This document shows, piece after piece, positions 57,720 through 64,000 of a stretch of DNA of 64,000 nucleotides. Below the pieces are notes generated by a model. The model made no database searches, had not been told where the DNA came from, and was given only the letters and a program-made list of their open reading frames with translations. The stretch is from the NCBI GenBank assembly GCA_001429255.1, contig LMJI01000001.1, positions 124,001-188,000 on the forward strand. Reading direction: 5' to 3'. Source of the stretch: Cellulomonas sp. Root930 (GTDB taxonomy: Bacteria; Actinomycetota; Actinomycetes; Actinomycetales; Cellulomonadaceae). Position numbers and translations under genes: made by a program. Within the stretch, counting starts at the first letter, position 1, and every line of letters starts with the position of its first letter.

Positions 57720-58214
57720 TCAGCGGACCGGGCGGAGGCGTCCGCGCAGGTGCACGAGCCCGCCCGCGTCCGCCGACCCCTGCTCCGCGGCGAGCACCGA
57801 CCCGACCACCACGTCGTGGTCGCCCGCGCGGTGCACCGCCGCCGTCCGGCAGTCGAACCACGCCGCGGCGCCGTCGACCCACACCGCGTCGGAGACCGGG
57901 GCCGGCCGGTGCGGGACGCGGGCCAGCTGGTCGATCGCGGGGCGGCCCGGGGAGGCGAGCCAGTCGGCGGTGTGCGCCTGGTCGTCGGCCAGGACGCTCA
58001 CCGACCAGGTGTCCACGTCGTCGAGCGCGTCCCGGAACCGGGCGTCGGTGTGCACGCAGAACAGGAGCATGGGCGGCTCGAGGGACACCGACGTGATCGC
58101 GCTGGCCGTCATCGCGTGCAGGGTGCCGCGCCACCTCAGGGTGATGACGGCGACCCCGGCGGGAAGGCGTCCGACCGCTGCGCGGAACGCGTCGGGGGTG
58201 ACGGCCTCGCTCAC
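57720..58214 (-). CDS. flavin reductase family protein
   Basis: A 164-residue protein of the flavin-reductase/HpaC fold: FRAAVGRLPAGVAVITL at the start, ASAITSVSLEPPMLLFCV with the FMN-binding region and HDVVVGSVL near the end. Such enzymes make reduced FMN/FAD for monooxygenases. GTG 58214 overlaps the DUF6113-like gene stop by four bases. No partner oxygenase is nearby. Confidence 0.9.
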   Translation of the reverse strand: MSEAVTPDAFRAAVGRLPAGVAVITLRWRGTLHAMTASAITSVSLEPPMLLFCVHTDARFRDALDDVDTWSVSVLADDQAHTADWLASPGRPAIDQLARVPHRPAPVSDAVWVDGAAAWFDCRTAAVHRAGDHDVVVGSVLAAEQGSADAGGLVHLRGRLRPVR

Positions 58215-58627
58215 GGCGCCGCGTCCGCCGCGTCGGTGTCCGTCGCGGCGGGGTGCGGCCTCGGTGCGCGCGGTCGGTCGTCGAACAGCCCGCTCGGCAG
58301 GACGCCTGCCAGGATCGTGACCGCGATGGACCCCAGCACCCACACCCAGCCGATCACCTGACCGTCAGGCACGAGGACGTCTCCCCCGGGACCTTGCTGG
58401 GAGAGCACCTGGACGGAGACGACGAGGCCGAGCGCGTAGCCGGCGAGCGCCCCGAAGCCCGCCCAGGCCCGAGCGGTCACGGCACCGGCGAACGCCAGTG
58501 CCAGGCAGAGGATGACGCCCCAGGGCTCGATGCTGCGATGCATCACGGTGCCGAGTGCACCGACGACGACGCCGAGCACCAGCGCCAGGGCGGCCGTGCC
58601 GAGGGCACCGGAGGAGAGGCGTTGCAC
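58211..58627 (-). CDS. DUF6113-like small membrane protein
   Basis: A 138-residue protein with four hydrophobic helices and a short acidic/Pro-rich tail, similar in size and layout to the DUF6113 proteins encoded next to mshB in actinobacteria. Function is unknown. It is six bases after the mshB stop and overlaps the flavin-reductase start, so the three form an operon. Confidence 0.7.
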   Translation of the reverse strand: MQRLSSGALGTAALALVLGVVVGALGTVMHRSIEPWGVILCLALAFAGAVTARAWAGFGALAGYALGLVVSVQVLSQQGPGGDVLVPDGQVIGWVWVLGSIAVTILAGVLPSGLFDDRPRAPRPHPAATDTDAADAAP

Positions 58628-58632
58628 GCGCG

Positions 58633-59589
58633 TCAGGCTACCGGGCGGACGCCGTCGGGCCAGGCGACGTCACCCGAGCCGCCCGTCCCTCGCCGGTACG
58701 TCTCGGTCGGCAGCACCGGCGCGAGGATGCGGTTGCTCAGCGCGTAGCAGCCGACGAGGGCGCTGTCGTCGTCGATGGCGCGCACCGCCTGCACCTGCGT
58801 GCGGTGGGCGCGCAGGGCATCCAGGACGCGGGTGCGCACGGGCAGGACGTCGACCTCGAGCTCGATCTCGTCGTCCGGCACCGCGACGGACGGCAGCTCC
58901 GCCGTCGGGTCCGGCAGCTCCAGATCGTCGCGCAAACCGCCGAGGGCGGCGAGGACCGCGTCGCCACCGAGGGCGCGCATGCCGCGCTGCAGGGCGAGGT
59001 GCCCCTGCACCGACCAGAGGACCACCGGCACGTCGAACGCCGGGGACGCGTCGTCCGCACGCGACCGCGCGAAGTCGACGGCCCACTGGGTCACCTCGTG
59101 GGTGCGGACGTGGTCGGGGTGCCCGTAGCCGCCGTCGGGCTCGTACGTGACGACGACCTCGGGCCGGCGGGAGCGGAGCACGCGGGCGAGGCGCTCGGCG
59201 GCCTCCTCGAGGCCCACGCCGACGAACGCGCCCGGCGGGATCTCGTCGGGACGCCCGGCCCGCCCGGTCCCGACCCACTCCATGCCGGAGTCCTCGAAGC
59301 GCTGGTCGACGGACCCACGGATCGTGTCGAGGTAGCCGCGATCGCGGACGCCGAGCGCGGCCAGCGCACGGCCCAGCTCGCGGTCCCGGTGCTCGGCGAG
59401 CGCCGGCCCGTCTCCCTCGAGATGGGCCAGGCGCTCACCGATGACCTCGCCGCGCTCGCCGCGCGTGCAGGTCACCACGGTGACGGGACGACCGGACGCT
59501 GCCCAGGTGGCCAGCAGCGCGCCGGTCGTCAGCGACTCGTCGTCCGGGTGCGCGTGCACCGCGACGAGACCGCCGGATGTTGCCGTCAT
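58633..59589 (-). CDS. mshB: mycothiol biosynthesis deacetylase
   Basis: A 318-residue LmbE-type deacetylase. AHPDDESLTTGALLA has the zinc His-Asp-Asp motif, and HPDHVRTHE supplies another metal His. It deacetylates GlcNAc-inositol to GlcN-inositol on the way to mycothiol, the actinobacterial thiol. Its presence supports assignment to the Actinobacteria. The gene is eight bases after typA. Confidence 0.95.
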   Translation of the reverse strand: MTATSGGLVAVHAHPDDESLTTGALLATWAASGRPVTVVTCTRGERGEVIGERLAHLEGDGPALAEHRDRELGRALAALGVRDRGYLDTIRGSVDQRFEDSGMEWVGTGRAGRPDEIPPGAFVGVGLEEAAERLARVLRSRRPEVVVTYEPDGGYGHPDHVRTHEVTQWAVDFARSRADDASPAFDVPVVLWSVQGHLALQRGMRALGGDAVLAALGGLRDDLELPDPTAELPSVAVPDDEIELEVDVLPVRTRVLDALRAHRTQVQAVRAIDDDSALVGCYALSNRILAPVLPTETYRRGTGGSGDVAWPDGVRPVA

Positions 59590-59596
59590 GCAGGGA

Positions 59597-61567
<1,971 letters not shown>

Positions 61568-61611
61568 CTCAGAAGGTGGGGAGCGCGCCGAGTCGTCGGC
61601 CGCGCCGATCG

Positions 61612-61617
61612 ATTCTA
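61612..61617 (-). promoter_or_regulatory. -10 box of typA
   Basis: TAGAAT on the minus strand lies 44 bases before ATG 61567. The message therefore has a leader of about 40 bases. No good -35 at standard spacing was found. Confidence 0.5.
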
Positions 61618-61661
61618 CCCGCCCACCCGTCCGCGTGCGTCAGAAGGTGACCGGACCCACG

Positions 61662-63470
61662 TCAGGCGCCCGTGCGCGCCCAGGACCACCAGTCCGTGAG
61701 GTCCGCACGGCCGAGCGCCAACGGCTGCACGTCGGGCGCGGCGGGCGTGCTGCCCGCGGTCGCCGCCGCGGACCCCCGGGTGGCGACGACGATCGGCTGC
61801 CGGACCAGCGAGAGCGCCGCCCCACCGGCGTCCAGGCTCTGCGCGACGGAGGCGAGCTGGTCCTCGACGGCCGCGGGGTCGAGGGTCTGCGCGAGGGTGG
61901 TGATCGCGGCGTCCGTCGCGGCGTCGGTCCAGCCGGTGACGTTCGTCGCGCCGCCCGTCCGCCACCGTGCGACCACCGAGTCGACCGGCAGGTCGGCCTG
62001 GGGCACCGGCACCAGGGCGGCGTCCCACGCGGAGGCCGCGCTCGCGAGGTCCGGGCCGAGTCCCTCGACCGGGGTGTACGGATCGACCTCGAACCCGACG
62101 TCCGACGCCGAGGCGGTGATCAGCGCGAGGATCTTGGCGCGGAGCGGGTCCGTGGTGTTGGCCAGCAGGCGCACCGTCACGGGCGCGGTCACCCCGGCCT
62201 CCGCGAGCAGCCGGCGCGCCCCCGCGATGTCCGCCGGCCCGCTCGGCGCGACGTCACCCCCGGCGTCCGGACCCACCGACGGCAGCACCGCCCCGGCCAC
62301 GACCGCCTCCGGCCAGAGCGGGGCGACGACGGTCGCGACGAGCGCGTCCCGCGGCACGGTGAGCAGGAACGCCCGGCGCACGGCCGACGCGACGGCGGCG
62401 TCCCCTCCGTACGACGCGGGATCGAACGCGCCCCCACCGGCGGACTGGAGCTGGAGCTGGAGCGTGCTGTCGCCACCCGTGCGCACCTGCGCACCGGCCA
62501 CCTCCGCCAGCGCCTCGAGGACGTCGCTCGTGTCCGCCGGCGTCACCACGTCGACCGACCCGGACGCCAGGGCCTCGACCTCGTCGAGCGGGTCCAGGTC
62601 GCTACGGACCACGACGCGCTCGTACCGTGCCGCACCGTCGCCCTGGTACTCGTCGTTGCGGACCAGCTCGACGCGCTCCCCCGGCACGATCAGGTCGACC
62701 GCGTACGGCCCCGTCGAGACCGCCTGGTCGACGTGCTGCGCGAGCGCGTCGGCGTCGAAGTCCGCGCGCCACGTCTTCGAGATCGAGCTCAGCGCGTCCT
62801 TGTCCTCCGCGGCGATGGCCGCGGACACCGCCGCGGCCGCCTCGGCCGGGTCCTCCACCCCGAGCGCCACCTGCCCGACCACGTGGGCCGGGAGGTTCAC
62901 GTCGAGCGCCACCTGCCAGTCCGCCACGGGCGTGGCGTAGGTGAGGGTGAGCGTCGCGCCCTCCGCGGCGGGCAGCTGCTGCGCCTGCACGAGCGCGGGA
63001 GACGCGGCCGCGAACGCCACGCCGGCGTCGAGCGCGTCGTTGTTGATGACCCCGCCCTGGGCGTCGAGCTCGGGCGTCACGTCGTCGAGCTGGCCGCTGC
63101 GCGCCGCCCACTCCAGGAGCAGGTCCGCGGTGGTCACGGCGGTGCCGTCGGACCAGGTCGCCGCCGGGTCGATCGTGTACTTCACGGTCAGGGGTGCGTC
63201 ACTGATCTTCTCGACGGTGCCGAAGCCCGCGTCGGGGACCGCGGAGCCGTCCTCGTCGAGCGAGACGAACCCGGCCTGCACGAGCGAGCGCACCAGGGTG
63301 CTGCCCGGCCCTCGACCCTCCGCCGTGCCGCCGTTCAGGGAGGTGAACGGTGCCGCGACGGCGACCACCACGGTGTCCGTGCGCGTCGGCTCCGGCGTCT
63401 CCGAGGTGCACGCCGCCACCATCACCAGGGCGACCACGACCCCCGACCCAGCCAGCCACCTACGCCGCAC
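61662..63470 (-). CDS. SBP family 5 lipoprotein (oligopeptide-binding or LpqW-like)
   Basis: A 602-residue lipoprotein. GTG 63470 has GGAGG five bases upstream; a further in-frame GTG lies three bases earlier. The signal peptide ends in VAAC with lipidated Cys21. The body is the oligopeptide/dipeptide-binding fold: YTIDPAATWSDGTAVTTADL, STGPYAVD and a large C-terminal lobe. The M. tuberculosis gene next to typA is lpqW, a family 5 relative that acts in mannosylated-lipid synthesis instead of import. Whether this is a peptide importer part (an Opp-type ATPase lies just upstream) or LpqW-like is open. Confidence 0.85.
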   Translation of the reverse strand: MRRRWLAGSGVVVALVMVAACTSETPEPTRTDTVVVAVAAPFTSLNGGTAEGRGPGSTLVRSLVQAGFVSLDEDGSAVPDAGFGTVEKISDAPLTVKYTIDPAATWSDGTAVTTADLLLEWAARSGQLDDVTPELDAQGGVINNDALDAGVAFAAASPALVQAQQLPAAEGATLTLTYATPVADWQVALDVNLPAHVVGQVALGVEDPAEAAAAVSAAIAAEDKDALSSISKTWRADFDADALAQHVDQAVSTGPYAVDLIVPGERVELVRNDEYQGDGAARYERVVVRSDLDPLDEVEALASGSVDVVTPADTSDVLEALAEVAGAQVRTGGDSTLQLQLQSAGGGAFDPASYGGDAAVASAVRRAFLLTVPRDALVATVVAPLWPEAVVAGAVLPSVGPDAGGDVAPSGPADIAGARRLLAEAGVTAPVTVRLLANTTDPLRAKILALITASASDVGFEVDPYTPVEGLGPDLASAASAWDAALVPVPQADLPVDSVVARWRTGGATNVTGWTDAATDAAITTLAQTLDPAAVEDQLASVAQSLDAGGAALSLVRQPIVVATRGSAAATAGSTPAAPDVQPLALGRADLTDWWSWARTGA

Positions 63471-63571
63471 CACGACCTCCGCTCCGGACGAAACCACCCA
63501 TGCGAGCGATATCGGACGATCACACCCGCAACTGAACTCTCCCGGACATCTCGTCCACCTCGCGGACGCCA

Positions 63572-63607
63572 CGCGGGCCCGGTCGGAGCGATCCGACCGG
63601 GCCCGCG
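63572..63607 (-). terminator. terminator after the ABC ATPase
   Basis: A perfect 16-base stem (63572-63587 with 63592-63607) has a 4-base GCGA loop. It is just after the ATPase stop and before the lipoprotein gene on the same strand, so the lipoprotein probably has its own promoter in 63471-63571, where none was clearly seen. Confidence 0.85.
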
Positions 63608-63628
63608 AGGTCCGTCACTGCGCCGGTG

Positions 63629-64000
63629 TCAGGAGCGGTCGAGCAAGAGCGCCCGCAGCTCGCGGCGCTCGCGCTGCTTCTCCGGGTCCGGCAGGGGCAC
63701 CGCGGCGATGAGCCGCTGCGTGTAGGACTCCTGCGGGTTGCGCAGGATCGCGTCGCGCGTGCCCTGCTCCACGATCACGCCGCGCCGCATGACCGCGATG
63801 CGGTCGGCCAGCACGTCGACCACCGCCAGGTCGTGCGTGACGAACAGGCACGCGAACTTCAGCCGCGACTGCAGGTCCTGCAGCAGCTCCAGCACCGTGG
63901 CCTGCACCGACACGTCCAGCGCGGACGTCGGCTCGTCGGCCACCAGCAGCTCCGGCGACAGCGAGATGGCGCGGGCGATGCCGACGCGCTGCTTCTGCCC
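63629..64000 (-). CDS. oligopeptide/dipeptide ABC transporter ATPase, start outside window
   Basis: The window holds the last 123 residues: GQKQRVGIARAISL (end of the signature motif), LLVADEPTSALD (Walker B and D-loop), VTHDLAVVDVLADRI (H-loop) and the C-terminal QRLIAAVPLPDP stretch typical of OppD/OppF. The frame is open at the right edge, so the Walker A and true start lie beyond. It energises import together with permeases presumably further right. Confidence 0.92.
   Translation of the reverse strand, partial: GQKQRVGIARAISLSPELLVADEPTSALDVSVQATVLELLQDLQSRLKFACLFVTHDLAVVDVLADRIAVMRRGVIVEQGTRDAILRNPQESYTQRLIAAVPLPDPEKQRERRELRALLLDRS

Noticed and set aside
54540-58320. Long plus-strand frames opposite the VanW gene (up to 1174 codons)
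   Set aside because: They mirror the acidic repeats and Ala/Ser codons of the true gene and show no start signal or domain.

Overview
The window is very GC-rich, nearly gap-free chromosomal DNA of an actinobacterium. The best guess is a member of the Cellulomonadaceae or a close relative. Reasons: mycothiol (mshB) and actinobacterial-type dapD/dapE genes, a family 2 carbohydrate-binding module on a Pro-Thr linker, a LacI/binding-protein/GH31 sugar locus, and many genes with a TANNNT -10 box only 6-8 bases before the start codon (leaderless mRNA). No rRNA, tRNA, CRISPR array, transposase or phage gene was seen. Almost everything looks like ordinary core chromosome, with some accessory insertions.

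Layout. (1) 1-5.7 kb: end of a phosphodiesterase-like protein, then a LacI regulator divergent from a sugar-binding lipoprotein and a GH31 glycosidase, with two abutting LacI operators between them; no permease genes are present. (2) 5.8-27 kb: a nucleoside-salvage supercluster. It holds an LpdA-like quinone reductase, purine nucleoside phosphorylase, phosphohexomutase, a SorC/DeoR-type regulator with deoC and two aldehyde dehydrogenases (one only half length), adenosine deaminase, thymidine phosphorylase, cytidine deaminase and a BMP-type nucleoside ABC importer. Nucleosides are imported, deaminated and phosphorolysed; deoxyribose-phosphate goes through DeoC to acetaldehyde and triose phosphate. 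A CBM2 surface protein is inserted in the middle. (3) 27-36 kb: mannose-1-phosphate guanylyltransferase, sdhCDAB, a kinase-like protein, two tandem YihY proteins, a 2H phosphoesterase and trpS. (4) 36-40.7 kb: tatB, htrA, anti-sigma factor, ECF sigma factor (sigE) and a divergent O-methyltransferase that appears to start at ATC. (5) 40.7-44.8 kb: epoxide hydrolase, a secreted cutinase closely resembling known polyester (PET) hydrolases behind a TetR-type operator, leucyl aminopeptidase and DUF3117. (6) 44.9-54.2 kb: membrane mannosyltransferase, folP2-like gene, LOG protein, dapE/dapD, a lysozyme-like protein, citrate synthase, dapC and ferredoxin. (7) 54.2-64 kb: a giant acidic-repeat VanW protein, flavin reductase, mshB, typA, an LpqW-like lipoprotein and a truncated oligopeptide ABC ATPase.

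Gene order in regions 2-3 and 4-7 resembles two separate neighbourhoods of Mycobacterium tuberculosis (lpdA-deoD-pmmB-add-deoA-cdd-sdh-trpS, and typA-lpqW-mshB-fdxC-dapC-dapD-dapE-LOG-folP2-DUF3117-OMT-sigE-rseA-htrA-tatB), joined here between trpS and tatB. That comparison is from memory. The observation I rate highest is the polyester-hydrolase-like cutinase at 42056-42928 with its unlinked TetR operator. The half-length ALDH, the ATC start and the CBM2/DUF6055-like chimera follow.
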